This document shows, piece after piece, positions 6,990-14,172 of a DNA stretch of 14,901 nt. Where the stretch lies: NCBI GenBank assembly GCA_010671975.1, contig JAAHIA010000076.1, positions 1-14,901 on the forward strand, in the 5' to 3' direction. The notes under the pieces are model-generated. The model was given only the letters and a program-made list of their open reading frames with translations, did no database searches and was not told where the DNA came from. The DNA is from Leptolyngbya sp. SIO4C1. Lineage in GTDB: Bacteria; Cyanobacteriota; Cyanobacteriia; Phormidesmidales; Phormidesmidaceae. How positions within the stretch are numbered: position 1 is the stretch's first letter; each line of letters starts with the position of its first letter. The position numbers and the translations under genes were made by a program.

Positions 6990-7721
6990 ATGACTACCGC
7001 GATGCGGCAAGATCCCTACCTGTGGGTTCACCTCGCTGGGCTCGCGGTAGTGCCCCTAGCGATAGATCTGTGCTTGGCAGGGCTGGCAACGGCTGCTCCG
7101 GCGCTGCCGGTTTGGGCAGAGCTGGGGCTAGTCGCGCTGGTGGGTACGCTGCCGGTGCTGTGGATGCAGTGGCAGCGCCCCTTCTATATTTTTAGCCTGG
7201 GGCTGGTTGCGCTCAATCCAGACGGGCTCACCGAAGCGCAGCGGCAAATTTTATCGCGGTTTCGCAGCTGGGCTGTGCGCCTGGCAACGCTGGGCGGCGC
7301 TGCGATCGCGCTGCTGATTTTGTGGCAGCTCTATCGGATTGCGCCGGCGGCCGCCGCGCCCTTTGCTCAGATCAATCGGCTGGGCGGGCTAGCCGTTGCC
7401 GCGATCGCGTTTTTGGGGCTCAATTTGTTTATTCAGGTGCCCATTTCGGTTGCCTGCGTGCTGCTCACGCCGGTAAAGGCGCTAGAAAAAGCGACGCCCC
7501 CTGCGGTTGAGCGAATCAAAGCAGATTTCCTCATTCCTGGCCTATGGGTGCCGCGCATTTTGCCAGAAATTCGAGTCTCGCCAGCCCTGTCGCCGGCGGT
7601 CAACGCGGCTGTGGAACCCCCAGCCGAGCCTGCTGCTGAACCGGCTGAATTTCAGTCAGAGCCAGCAGAGCCTACAGAGCTACAGACGCCTTACGAAGAT
7701 CCAGAAGATCTGTGGGAGTAA
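6990..7721 (+). CDS. Low-complexity-tail membrane protein
   Basis: A 243-residue integral membrane protein of unknown function, resembling the cyanobacterial low-complexity tail membrane protein family that often follows infB. Hydrophobic segments lie at about 12-35, 41-60, 95-115 and 130-160. The conserved-looking start DPYLWVHLAGLAVVPLAIDL and the inter-helix segment WMQWQRPFYIFSLGLVAL support the family. Residues 196-243 form a Pro/Ala/Glu tail with EPAEP-like repeats ending EDPEDLWE, the low-complexity tail. ATG 6990 lies 4 bases after the infB stop, so it is probably co-transcribed. An in-frame ATG at 7002 is also possible; neither start has a strong Shine-Dalgarno, which suggests translational coupling. 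Inner or thylakoid membrane location is inference. Confidence 0.8.
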   Translation: MTTAMRQDPYLWVHLAGLAVVPLAIDLCLAGLATAAPALPVWAELGLVALVGTLPVLWMQWQRPFYIFSLGLVALNPDGLTEAQRQILSRFRSWAVRLATLGGAAIALLILWQLYRIAPAAAAPFAQINRLGGLAVAAIAFLGLNLFIQVPISVACVLLTPVKALEKATPPAVERIKADFLIPGLWVPRILPEIRVSPALSPAVNAAVEPPAEPAAEPAEFQSEPAEPTELQTPYEDPEDLWE

Positions 7722-7863
7722 GCTTCAGGGAAGCGAGCCAGCGGCTGCTCGGCGGCAGACCTTCAGGCAATCTGTGGCAATTCACACAGTTGAGCGCTAG
7801 TAGCTGCGCTATGCTGTAAAAAACGGGCGATGGCTCAGTCGGCCCTAGACTACAGAGGGATCT

Positions 7864-8064
7864 ATGGCTAATCAATCAGCAATGATCGGTGGCGCAGCGC
7901 CAGAGGACGCAAGTATGTGGGCCAATCTTAAGCTGGCAATTGCCAGCAGCTCTGGCTTCAGGCGTTGGAAATCAGAACTTGCTAACGACGTGTTAGATCA
8001 GACTCCGCTAGATCAGCTGGTGCGCCGCTATCTGCGCGAGACGTTAGAAACGCTCGCCTATTAG
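7864..8064 (+). CDS. Conserved cyanobacterial small protein, function unknown
   Basis: A 66-residue protein with no signal peptide or membrane segment. After a variable start it has a compact, probably helical core (MWANLKLAIASSSGFRRW) and ends in YLRETLETLAY. I recognise this pattern from short hypothetical proteins in other cyanobacteria, but no function is known to me. AGAGGG at 7854-7859 is close to ATG 7864. It lies 142 bases after the membrane protein gene and is followed by a terminator-like hairpin at 8133-8157, so it may be transcribed alone or as the last gene of the infB unit. Reading-frame conservation of the C-terminus would be the best test that it is real; composition and codon use match its neighbours. 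Confidence 0.75.
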   Translation: MANQSAMIGGAAPEDASMWANLKLAIASSSGFRRWKSELANDVLDQTPLDQLVRRYLRETLETLAY

Positions 8065-8132
8065 CTAGCCGCTGTTGAGCTCGATCAAGGCGGCCATCTT
8101 AGGTAGGTGCTGCAAATCAGCTAAGTTAGGGG

Positions 8133-8157
8133 CCGCAGGCAGATGTTTGCGGTTTTT
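8133..8157 (+). terminator. Probable intrinsic terminator after the small protein gene
   Basis: CCGCA (8133-8137) pairs with TGCGG (8148-8152), followed by five T (8153-8157). The stem is short with a 10-base loop, so strength is uncertain. It sits 69 bases after the stop of the 66-residue gene. A HIP1 octamer overlaps its right edge (8158-8165). Confidence 0.45.
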
Positions 8158-8206
8158 GCGATCGCCCCTGGTTTCAAATTCAGCAACTGGGCCAGCGCTG
8201 TCAGCG

Positions 8207-8236
8207 CCAAATGCCATACTCAAGCAAAGCATTTGG
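8207..8236 (+). promoter_or_regulatory. Hairpin covering the ribosome binding site of the DUF4349 gene
   Basis: CCAAATGC (8207-8214) is perfectly complementary to GCATTTGG (8229-8236) with a 14-base loop. The right arm contains the first two bases of the Shine-Dalgarno GGAG (8235-8238), 7 bases before ATG 8246. A second, competing GCGC/GCGC hairpin (8195-8198 with 8204-8207) shares base 8207. The arrangement could limit translation; that is inference. Confidence 0.5.
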
Positions 8237-8245
8237 AGTTTACTG

Positions 8246-9145
8246 ATGGCGTCACCTTGGCTGCGTTTTTCAGGCTATACGGCAGGACTTTTAGTGGGTC
8301 TTTCAGCGGTTACCGCCTGTGCAACAGTTCCTACTACGCAAGAGATGGCAGGCAGCGCTGAGCTAGAAGCCCCAGCCGCAGATATGGCCGAGCCGGCGAC
8401 GGCCGCTAAAGTCACAGCTGCCAATGGCGAAGGGGCTCTGCCTAGCCAGCCGCAGCTGATCCGGCGGGCCAACCTGCTGCTGACGGTTGAGTCTGTAGAC
8501 AGCGCGCTTGAGCAGACCGCGCAGATTGTTCAGGCCCAGCAGGGCAGTATCTTAGATTTGCAAGATCAGCAACCCGAGGCCGGACGTCATCGCAGCGCCT
8601 ATCTGCGTCTGCAGGTGCCGCAGGCCAATCTAGAAGCGACCCTGACTGCTCTGGCTGATTTAGGCACGGTGGAGCAGCGCTCGATCACGGCAGAAGATGT
8701 TTCTGATCAGCTGGTTGACCTACAGGCGCGGCTGAAAAATCTGCGGCAGTCAGAAGCGGCGCTGCAAAAAATTATGGAGCGTTCTGGCTCGATTGCCGAT
8801 GTGCTAGAAGTCTCGCGCGAGCTGAGTACGGTGCGCGAGCAGATTGAGCAGCTGGCGGCACGTCAAAAGGCGCTGCAAACGCGGGTCAGCTATTCGGTGA
8901 TTGAGCTGAATTTAGAGTCGGCAATCGCCACCGCGACCCCAGGACGACCGCTGGGGGAGAAGGTCTCGAATACCTGGCAGCAGGCTACGCAGTCGGTTGG
9001 CGACTTTACCGTGGGGCTCATGCAGATTGGGCTGTGGCTATTGGCGTATAGTCCCTATCTGGCGATTGTGGCGATCGCAGCGGCGCTGGCCTATCGGCTA
9101 CGGCGCTCTGGGGAAGCTCAGACGGGGCGATCGCAGGTGCCGTGA
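8246..9145 (+). CDS. DUF4349 domain lipoprotein
   Basis: A 299-residue predicted lipoprotein. The signal peptide is MASPWLRF followed by a hydrophobic stretch to A-V-T-A-C25, a lipobox with Cys25 as the lipidated residue. Residues about 70-225 match DUF4349: the RRANLLLTVESVDSALEQ start, a central coiled coil (about 150-212: DVSDQLVDLQARLKNLRQSE then SRELSTVREQIEQLAARQ) and a final VSYSVIELNLE strand. A membrane helix lies at about 256-285, followed by a basic tail (YRLRRS), so the protein may be anchored at both ends. ATG 8246 is chosen because GGAG (8235-8238) precedes it and the lipoprotein signal begins there; the frame is open back to 8075 but that extension is implausible. Function is unknown; related domains occur in envelope-stress proteins. 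It converges with the minus-strand gene ending at 9168, with 22 bases between. Confidence 0.85.
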   Translation: MASPWLRFSGYTAGLLVGLSAVTACATVPTTQEMAGSAELEAPAADMAEPATAAKVTAANGEGALPSQPQLIRRANLLLTVESVDSALEQTAQIVQAQQGSILDLQDQQPEAGRHRSAYLRLQVPQANLEATLTALADLGTVEQRSITAEDVSDQLVDLQARLKNLRQSEAALQKIMERSGSIADVLEVSRELSTVREQIEQLAARQKALQTRVSYSVIELNLESAIATATPGRPLGEKVSNTWQQATQSVGDFTVGLMQIGLWLLAYSPYLAIVAIAAALAYRLRRSGEAQTGRSQVP

Positions 9146-9167
9146 AGATGCAGGGAGCGAAAGCCTT

Positions 9168-11270
9168 CTAGGCTCCTTGCTGGCTGGCTTTGAGCTGGGC
9201 CATCAGCTGTGCCTGATCGCTTGCCGGTTCTTGGCAGCTTAAGCCCTGGCAGACTAAGCCGACTGCGCCAGCGGGCAGGTCAGGCTCAAGCTTGACGACA
9301 GCGGTCGGCAGATACTGCTCTAGAATGGTGGGCATCTGCGCGGCACTGGTGCGAACGAGGGTTGGATGCTGCCACCAGTCCAGCGCCTGAAACAGGCTGG
9401 GACAGGCGCGCGGTGCGCGTTCCATGATGGTTCCAAAAGACCTCAGGGCCTGCTCGGCCCGGTCAAAATACTGCAGGTTTTCCGCCAGCAAAAACAGCCG
9501 CACGAGGTTGCCAATCGCGATGCCGTTAGCGGCCGGCGTTGCACTGTCTTGATAGCTGCGCTCGCGCACCAGCAGGCTGTCGCTGGCGTCGCTGGCGGTG
9601 TTGTAATAGCCGCTGTCTGCCTCACTCCAAAGCCACTGGTCAAACTCGCTCTGCAGCGCGATCGCATGCTCTAGCCAGCAGTCCGCTGCCTCTAGGTGAT
9701 GGCTGTCACCGCTGTCTGCCGTCGTTTGTATAGCGTGCTCAAAGGCTAGGCGCGCCTGATGCAGGTCAATCAGCGCTTTAATCAGTAGTGCATAGTCTTC
9801 TGACTGGGCCAGCACTGCCGGCTGACCGTCATAGCTGAGGCGATGCAGCCGGCCGTCCACGCGCTGATTTTGCAAGATGAACTGAGCGGCGCTCGCGGCA
9901 ATGGTGAGATAGTCCGACCGGCCCCAGACAGCGGCAGCGCGCGCCAGGCCAGAAATCATCAGGCTGTTCCACGCTACGATCATCTTGGTATCCGTCACGG
10001 GTGGAATGCGCCCGGGCCAGGCCTGTGTCTTAGCCGCTGTGGCATCCACAGCAGGCGGAAATTCTTTCACCTCATCTGGCGTATCGCCATAGCGAGCGGC
10101 GAATAGCTTAGCCAAAATGCCGCTCAAAAACGGGCTGAGTTCACCCGGTTTACGCCGCTGTAGGACGTTGGCCCCTTCAAAGTTACCGGCTGTGGTAACG
10201 GTAAACTGCTGCTTAAGCTCCGCTAGCTCTGGTGCTGTCAGCCGCGATCGCAGCTCGGCCTCAGACCAGACATAGAACGCACCTTCTTCCGGTTCATCGG
10301 CCTCGACGGTCTGAAAGCTATCAGCATCCTGAGCGGCATAGAAATAGCTGCCAGAACTCATCTCGCGCTGCAGCCAGTCGACGGTGCCCTGTACCGCTTG
10401 CTCAAAGGCGGCTTCCCGTTCGCCTAGACTCCAAATATCAGCTAGAAACTCAACAATCAGGCCATTGTCATAGAGCATCTTTTCGAAATGAGGCACTGTC
10501 CAGGTGGGGTCTACCGTGTAGCGATGGAAGCCGCCGCCCACGTGGTCATAGATGCCGCCGAGTGCGAGATCGAAGGCTCGCTGCCGACACACGTCCCGCA
10601 CGCTGAGATCGTCAGTGAAGCTTAGCCGCACACCCTGTAGGGTCGCTATCGCGTGCGGCATCATCGGAAAGCGGGTTCCCTGCCCTGCAGGCATCAGAAT
10701 TTTGGCATTGGCGAGCAGCCCCTGCTCCAGCAGCGCCTGGCTGAGGCTGGCTGAGGCTGGCAGCAGCGCCGACTGCTGTAAGCCTGCGGTAATCTGAGCC
10801 TTGATAGTTGCAATGCGATCTCGATCGTCGTCATAGAGCTGGCGCAGCGTCTGCAGCACCTGCAAAAAGCCGGGTCTACCGTAGCGCGGCGCTGCCGGAA
10901 AATAGGTGCCGCCGTAGAAAGGCACTAGATCGGTGGGATCAAGAAATACGTTCAGCGGCCAGCCGCCTTGTCCTACCATCATCTGCAGCGTCTGCATATA
11001 GATGCTGTCGAGGTCGGGGCGCTCTTCGCGATCGACCTTGATGGGTAAAAAATTGGCATTCATGTAGGCCGCGATCGCGCTATCTGAGAAGGCCTCACCT
11101 TCCATCACCGTGCACCAGTGACAGCTCGAATAGCCAATTGACAAAAAGATGGGCCTGTCTTCGCGCCGCGCCGCCGCTAAAGCTTCGTCGCACCAGGGCC
11201 ACCAGTCAATCGGATTTTCAGCATGTTTGCGAAGATACAGGCTTTGGCTAGTCGCCAAGCGATTGGTCAT
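9168..11270 (-). CDS. DUF255/SSP411-family thioredoxin-fold protein (YyaL-like)
   Basis: A 700-residue cytoplasmic protein of normal length for the family (human SPATA20/SSP411, bacterial YyaL). The N-terminal thioredoxin-like domain carries C50-H-W-C53 in IGYSSCHWC, then VDREERPDLD (79-88), GQGGWPLNVFLDP (100-112, likely the cis-Pro region) and GGTYFP (120-125). The long C-terminal part has motifs of an (alpha/alpha)6 barrel related to N-acylglucosamine 2-epimerases and glycosidases (GGIYDHVGGGFHRY, then HFEKMLYDNG, then MIVAWNSLMISGLARA). Redox or sugar-related activity has been proposed for the family, but its substrate is unknown. ATG (complement of 11268-11270) has GAGGG 6 bases upstream. 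A short tandem repeat at about 10739-10760 (GGCTGA units) lies in a weakly conserved part. It is transcribed alone, opposite to all other genes here. Confidence 0.9.
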   Translation of the reverse strand: MTNRLATSQSLYLRKHAENPIDWWPWCDEALAAARREDRPIFLSIGYSSCHWCTVMEGEAFSDSAIAAYMNANFLPIKVDREERPDLDSIYMQTLQMMVGQGGWPLNVFLDPTDLVPFYGGTYFPAAPRYGRPGFLQVLQTLRQLYDDDRDRIATIKAQITAGLQQSALLPASASLSQALLEQGLLANAKILMPAGQGTRFPMMPHAIATLQGVRLSFTDDLSVRDVCRQRAFDLALGGIYDHVGGGFHRYTVDPTWTVPHFEKMLYDNGLIVEFLADIWSLGEREAAFEQAVQGTVDWLQREMSSGSYFYAAQDADSFQTVEADEPEEGAFYVWSEAELRSRLTAPELAELKQQFTVTTAGNFEGANVLQRRKPGELSPFLSGILAKLFAARYGDTPDEVKEFPPAVDATAAKTQAWPGRIPPVTDTKMIVAWNSLMISGLARAAAVWGRSDYLTIAASAAQFILQNQRVDGRLHRLSYDGQPAVLAQSEDYALLIKALIDLHQARLAFEHAIQTTADSGDSHHLEAADCWLEHAIALQSEFDQWLWSEADSGYYNTASDASDSLLVRERSYQDSATPAANGIAIGNLVRLFLLAENLQYFDRAEQALRSFGTIMERAPRACPSLFQALDWWQHPTLVRTSAAQMPTILEQYLPTAVVKLEPDLPAGAVGLVCQGLSCQEPASDQAQLMAQLKASQQGA

Positions 11271-11338
11271 GGTGAGCCCTCAGAAAATCAGCGGCACGCT
11301 TTGAGTCTAGCGCAGCCGTTTTCTATCTCTAGCGCTAT

Positions 11339-11366
11339 TTGACAACGGTAGATTCTGCTGTATGGT
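11339..11366 (+). promoter_or_regulatory. Sigma-70-type promoter for the SLH protein gene
   Basis: A perfect -35 TTGACA at 11339-11344, a 16-base spacer and a -10 TATGGT at 11361-11366 (4 of 6). It would start a leader of roughly 140 bases before the GTG at 11515, in the divergent region between two oppositely oriented genes. Confidence 0.55.
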
Positions 11367-11373
11367 GCGGAGG

Positions 11374-11450
11374 AACGATAAAAAAACTCAAGGAATCGTT
11401 GCGAAATGTGAGTAGGCACGCTGAAATGTGCCAGGCAATGTTTTATCGTT
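11374..11450 (+). promoter_or_regulatory. Structured 5' leader of the SLH protein gene
   Basis: AACGATAAAA (11374-11383) is a perfect 10-bp match to TTTTATCGTT (11441-11450). Inside, GGCAC (11415-11419) pairs with GTGCC (11428-11432). GAAATGTG is repeated at 11403-11410 and 11423-11430. AACGAT can alternatively pair with ATCGTT at 11395-11400, so two folds compete for the same arm. A strong Shine-Dalgarno-like GGAGG (11369-11373) stands just before the first arm with no start codon at a usable distance. No known riboswitch is recognised. Confidence 0.45.
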
Positions 11451-11483
11451 GAAAGAATAAATTGATCAGCTGCTTTTTTTGAC

Positions 11484-11505
11484 GCCAGCTAGTCGTGCCA
11501 GCTAG
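11484..11505. repeat. 9-base direct repeat overlapping the SLH gene ribosome binding site
   Basis: GCCAGCTAG occurs at 11484-11492 and 11497-11505. The second copy runs into AGGAG (11504-11508), the ribosome binding site of the GTG at 11515. A T7 run (11474-11480) lies just upstream. Confidence 0.55.
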
Positions 11506-11514
11506 GAGATCGCT

Positions 11515-12669
11515 GTGACCCAGTTCTCGCCGGATAATAACCCCGAACCTCGCCGCCGTCGCTTACTTACCTCGGATGAGCTAGTGGCGCTCTTTGTTGC
11601 CTTTTTAACCTTGGGCAGCGTTCTGTTCTGGGGATTAACTAGAAGCGGCACGGAGCTGTTAGGCGAGGGCGGTACCGATCTCCTTGGCGAAGGTGGAGAG
11701 CTCTTTTCGGGCACTGATGAGCTGTTTCCAGGCTTAGACGCTGAGGGTGAAGGTGCAACTATTTTTGGGCCGCTGTACGGCGAGCGGGCGGAGCTAGAGG
11801 CGGAGCGAGACGAAGGGATTGGCGAAACGCCCGATCGGCTAGGCATTGCAGAGATAGAGCCAGAGCCCGATCAGTCTGTGCCAATCGATCGCGATCGCCG
11901 TCTGCGCGATCCCCTCTTTGTGCCAATTTCGCCGGAGGACGAGCCCTCAGATCTCGATGCCGATCCGAATGCTGTTCCGCGTCAGGCCGCCCAGCCAGCT
12001 GAGACACCAACGCCGGCTGCACCGGCTACGACCGAGCCAGAAGTCGATCCGGACCTAGAGCCCATTCGAGAACCGCTGGCCTTCCAAGATGTGCCAGACG
12101 ACTACTGGGCCAAGCCCTACATCGATGCTTTGAGTGCGCGCGGGCTGGTTCAAGGCTTTAGCGAAGGCAATTTTAATCCAGACGAGCCGATCACCCGAGC
12201 CCAGCTAGCGCGCTTTCTCAACCAGGCGTTTCCATTAGAGGAGGAAGCAGATCCCATCAACTTTACGGATGTGTCTTCTGACTACTGGGCGGCCGCTGCC
12301 ATCCAAGATGCGGTCACCGCTGGATTTGTGGTGGGCTTCCCAGATGACACCTTTAGACCCGAGCAAATTGTGCCGCGAGTGCAGTCGCTGACGGCGCTGG
12401 TAACAGGGTTAAGCACGCAAGCAGCCGGTGATGTAGACGCCGTCGTTGATCGCTATGCTGATGCCAACAGGATTCCTAACTGGGCCATGGGTAAGATGGC
12501 AGCGGCAACTCAGGCCGGCATTGTGATTAATCATCCCAATCTCAATCAGCTCAATCCGACGCAGCCGACGACCCGGGCTGAGATGGCGGCCATGCTCTAT
12601 CAGGCGCTGGTCTATCGAGGCCGCTTAGAACCCATCGAGTCTGCCTCTGAATATGTCGTTGAGCCTTAG
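11515..12669 (+). CDS. SLH-domain protein with N-terminal membrane anchor
   Basis: A 384-residue protein. A basic start (PRRRRLL) is followed by a hydrophobic helix at about 23-42 that resembles an uncleaved anchor. Then come a Gly/Leu/Glu repeat (GTELLGEGG, GTDLLGEGG at 45-61) and a very acidic Pro-rich linker to about 185. Three S-layer-homology-like repeats follow: about 189-236 (FQDVPDDYWAKPYIDALSARG, then FNPDEPITRAQLARFL), 249-300 (FTDVSSDYWAAAAI, then TFRPEQIVPRVQ) and 312-365 (YADANRIPNWAMGKMAAATQAG, then TTRAEMAAML). SLH domains bind secondary cell-wall polymers or peptidoglycan, so a periplasmic envelope-tethering role is likely. GTG 11515 is preceded by AGGAG 6 bases upstream. It has its own promoter candidate at 11339-11366 and is followed after 58 bases by the DUF4336 gene. 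Confidence 0.85.
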   Translation: MTQFSPDNNPEPRRRRLLTSDELVALFVAFLTLGSVLFWGLTRSGTELLGEGGTDLLGEGGELFSGTDELFPGLDAEGEGATIFGPLYGERAELEAERDEGIGETPDRLGIAEIEPEPDQSVPIDRDRRLRDPLFVPISPEDEPSDLDADPNAVPRQAAQPAETPTPAAPATTEPEVDPDLEPIREPLAFQDVPDDYWAKPYIDALSARGLVQGFSEGNFNPDEPITRAQLARFLNQAFPLEEEADPINFTDVSSDYWAAAAIQDAVTAGFVVGFPDDTFRPEQIVPRVQSLTALVTGLSTQAAGDVDAVVDRYADANRIPNWAMGKMAAATQAGIVINHPNLNQLNPTQPTTRAEMAAMLYQALVYRGRLEPIESASEYVVEP

Positions 12670-12712
12670 CCTGCTGAGCGACGCTACGCCGTAAAATACT
12701 AAGGCTGGCGTA
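12662..12712 (+). promoter_or_regulatory. Overlapping hairpins between the SLH and DUF4336 genes
   Basis: AGCCTTAG (12662-12669, containing the SLH gene stop) is perfectly complementary to CTAAGGCT (12699-12706). TACGCC (12685-12690), inside that loop, is perfectly complementary to GGCGTA (12707-12712). The two stems interleave, so they either compete or form a pseudoknot-like fold just before the AGGAG at 12717-12721. There is no T tract, so it is not an ordinary terminator. Confidence 0.45.
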
Positions 12713-12727
12713 CTTCAGGAGATAGCT

Positions 12728-13930
12728 GTGTCGCAGGCGAAACCTACTCGTTCGCGTGACTGGTCGTGGCCGTTTTGGCCGCTTTTGCCGCTGTATCCGT
12801 ATGGCCAGCGACGTACGCTGCAGCGTGAGATTGTCAAAGACACAATTTGGACCTTCGACCAGCTGCAGGGTATTTTGTACGTCGTGGTGCCGGTGCGAAT
12901 GACGGTGGTGCGGCTAGAGGCGGGTGGGCTGCTGGTCTATGCGCCGGTTGCGCCCACGCCAGAATGTGTGCGAATGGTGCGTGCGCTAGAAACTGAGCAC
13001 GGTGCGGTCAAATACATTATCTTGCCGACCGTCACGGCGATTGAGCACAAGGTCTTTGTTGGGCCGTTTGCGCGCAAGTTTCCGTCCGCGCAGGTCTATG
13101 TCACACCCGGACAGTGGAGCTTTCCGTTTAATCTGCCGCTGAGCTGGCTAGGGTTTCCTAACCAGCGTACGCAGGGGCTGCCCATTCAGAGCTCAGCCGC
13201 GCCGTTTGCCGATGAGTTTGACTATGAAATTTTAGGTCCGCTAGAGCTAGGGCTGGGTCCCTTTTCTGAAACGGCAATGCTGCATAAGCGATCGCAAACC
13301 CTGCTGGTGACCGACTCGGTGGTTTCGATTCCAGCTGAGCCGCCGCCGATTGTGCAGCTTGACACCTACCCGCTGCTGTTTCATGCCAAAGACAGCGCCT
13401 TTGACCAGCCGGCTGATACTTATGAAAATCGCCGCAAGGGCTGGCAGCGGATTGCCCTGTTTGCCTTTTACTTTCGTCCGAGCGCACTGAAAAACCCGCG
13501 ATGGGGCGAGGTGCTGCGCAACGCCTTCAAGACGCCCTATAGGTCAAGACGCAACTATTTCGGGCTATTTCCCTTTGACTGGCAGCCTCACTGGCAGCAG
13601 TCGTTTGAGCAGCTGCGCGGCAACGGTCGGCTGCTGGTGGCGCCGGTACTGCAGTCGCTGATCTTCAATCGCGGCCCGCAGACTGTTTTTGCCTGGGCTG
13701 ATACCGTCTCCAAATGGGACTTTCAGCGAATTATTGCCTGTCATTTAGACAACCCGATTGCTGCAACCGGCAAGGGCTTTCGCCAAGCGTTTGAGTTTTT
13801 GTGCGAGGGCAAAGATATTACCGAAGGGGGACATCCCGGCGGCGATTTGCCGCAGGCAGATTTTGAGCTGCTAAAGCAGATCAGTGTGCAATTGAAAAAA
13901 ACAGGCGTAATTCCACCCGCTCAGAATTAA
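12728..13930 (+). CDS. DUF4336 domain-containing protein
   Basis: A 400-residue protein of the DUF4336 family, found in cyanobacteria and plants and distantly related to the metallo-beta-lactamase fold. Characteristic segments are LLVYAPVAPTPECVRMVRAL near the N-terminus, VKYIILPTVTAIEHKVFVGPFARKFP, then QWSFPFNLPLSWLGFPNQRT, then LLVTDSVVSIPAEPPPIVQLD and PLLFHAKD. The classical HxHxDH zinc motif is not seen, so hydrolase activity cannot be assumed. No signal peptide or membrane helix is clear. GTG 12728 is chosen because AGGAG (12717-12721) lies 6 bases upstream and no better start is near. The 58-base gap to the SLH gene, which lacks a terminator, suggests co-transcription. A terminator-like structure follows at 13984-14038. 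Confidence 0.85.
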   Translation: MSQAKPTRSRDWSWPFWPLLPLYPYGQRRTLQREIVKDTIWTFDQLQGILYVVVPVRMTVVRLEAGGLLVYAPVAPTPECVRMVRALETEHGAVKYIILPTVTAIEHKVFVGPFARKFPSAQVYVTPGQWSFPFNLPLSWLGFPNQRTQGLPIQSSAAPFADEFDYEILGPLELGLGPFSETAMLHKRSQTLLVTDSVVSIPAEPPPIVQLDTYPLLFHAKDSAFDQPADTYENRRKGWQRIALFAFYFRPSALKNPRWGEVLRNAFKTPYRSRRNYFGLFPFDWQPHWQQSFEQLRGNGRLLVAPVLQSLIFNRGPQTVFAWADTVSKWDFQRIIACHLDNPIAATGKGFRQAFEFLCEGKDITEGGHPGGDLPQADFELLKQISVQLKKTGVIPPAQN

Positions 13931-13983
13931 CGTCTGGGCTTCCCGATATTTGGGAGATGAGCGAGCTATATCTATTACAAATG

Positions 13984-14038
13984 GGTAATCTATCTACCAA
14001 TTGACTGCAAGATTGGTGATTTTACCTATGCCTTTTTT
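13984..14038 (+). terminator. Possible terminator after the DUF4336 gene
   Basis: An inner perfect stem ACCAAT (13996-14001) / ATTGGT (14012-14017) with a 10-base loop lies inside an outer GGTAA (13984-13988) / TTACC (14022-14026). Six T (14033-14038) follow 6 bases after the outer stem, then further T-rich sequence. The AT-rich stems and the gap before the T tract make it imperfect. Confidence 0.4.
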
Positions 14039-14172
14039 GTCTTTTAAAGAACATTGGCTGTAACCTTTACACTGAGATTTTTTCTCAGCCTGAGTTGACA
14101 TCCGAATTTTTCACACTAAGTTTGAAGTATTTGCATATCTAAAGCATTGCGATGTCTAGCTGAGAACATTGG

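Noticed and set aside
8075..8245. N-terminal extension of the DUF4349 gene
   Set aside because: The frame is open, but the lipoprotein signal peptide begins at ATG 8246 with GGAG upstream, and the extension covers a terminator-like hairpin.
9146..9167. Shared terminator between the convergent genes
   Set aside because: GGAGC/GCTCC and AGCC/GGCT pairings exist nearby but there is no T tract on either side.
10232..10606. Plus-strand 124-codon frame within the DUF255 gene
   Set aside because: Opposite-strand shadow of a conserved barrel region, with Arg/His-rich composition typical of shadows.
11426..11452. Eight-codon ORF in the SLH leader
   Set aside because: No ribosome binding site and buried in the predicted stem; too short to support.
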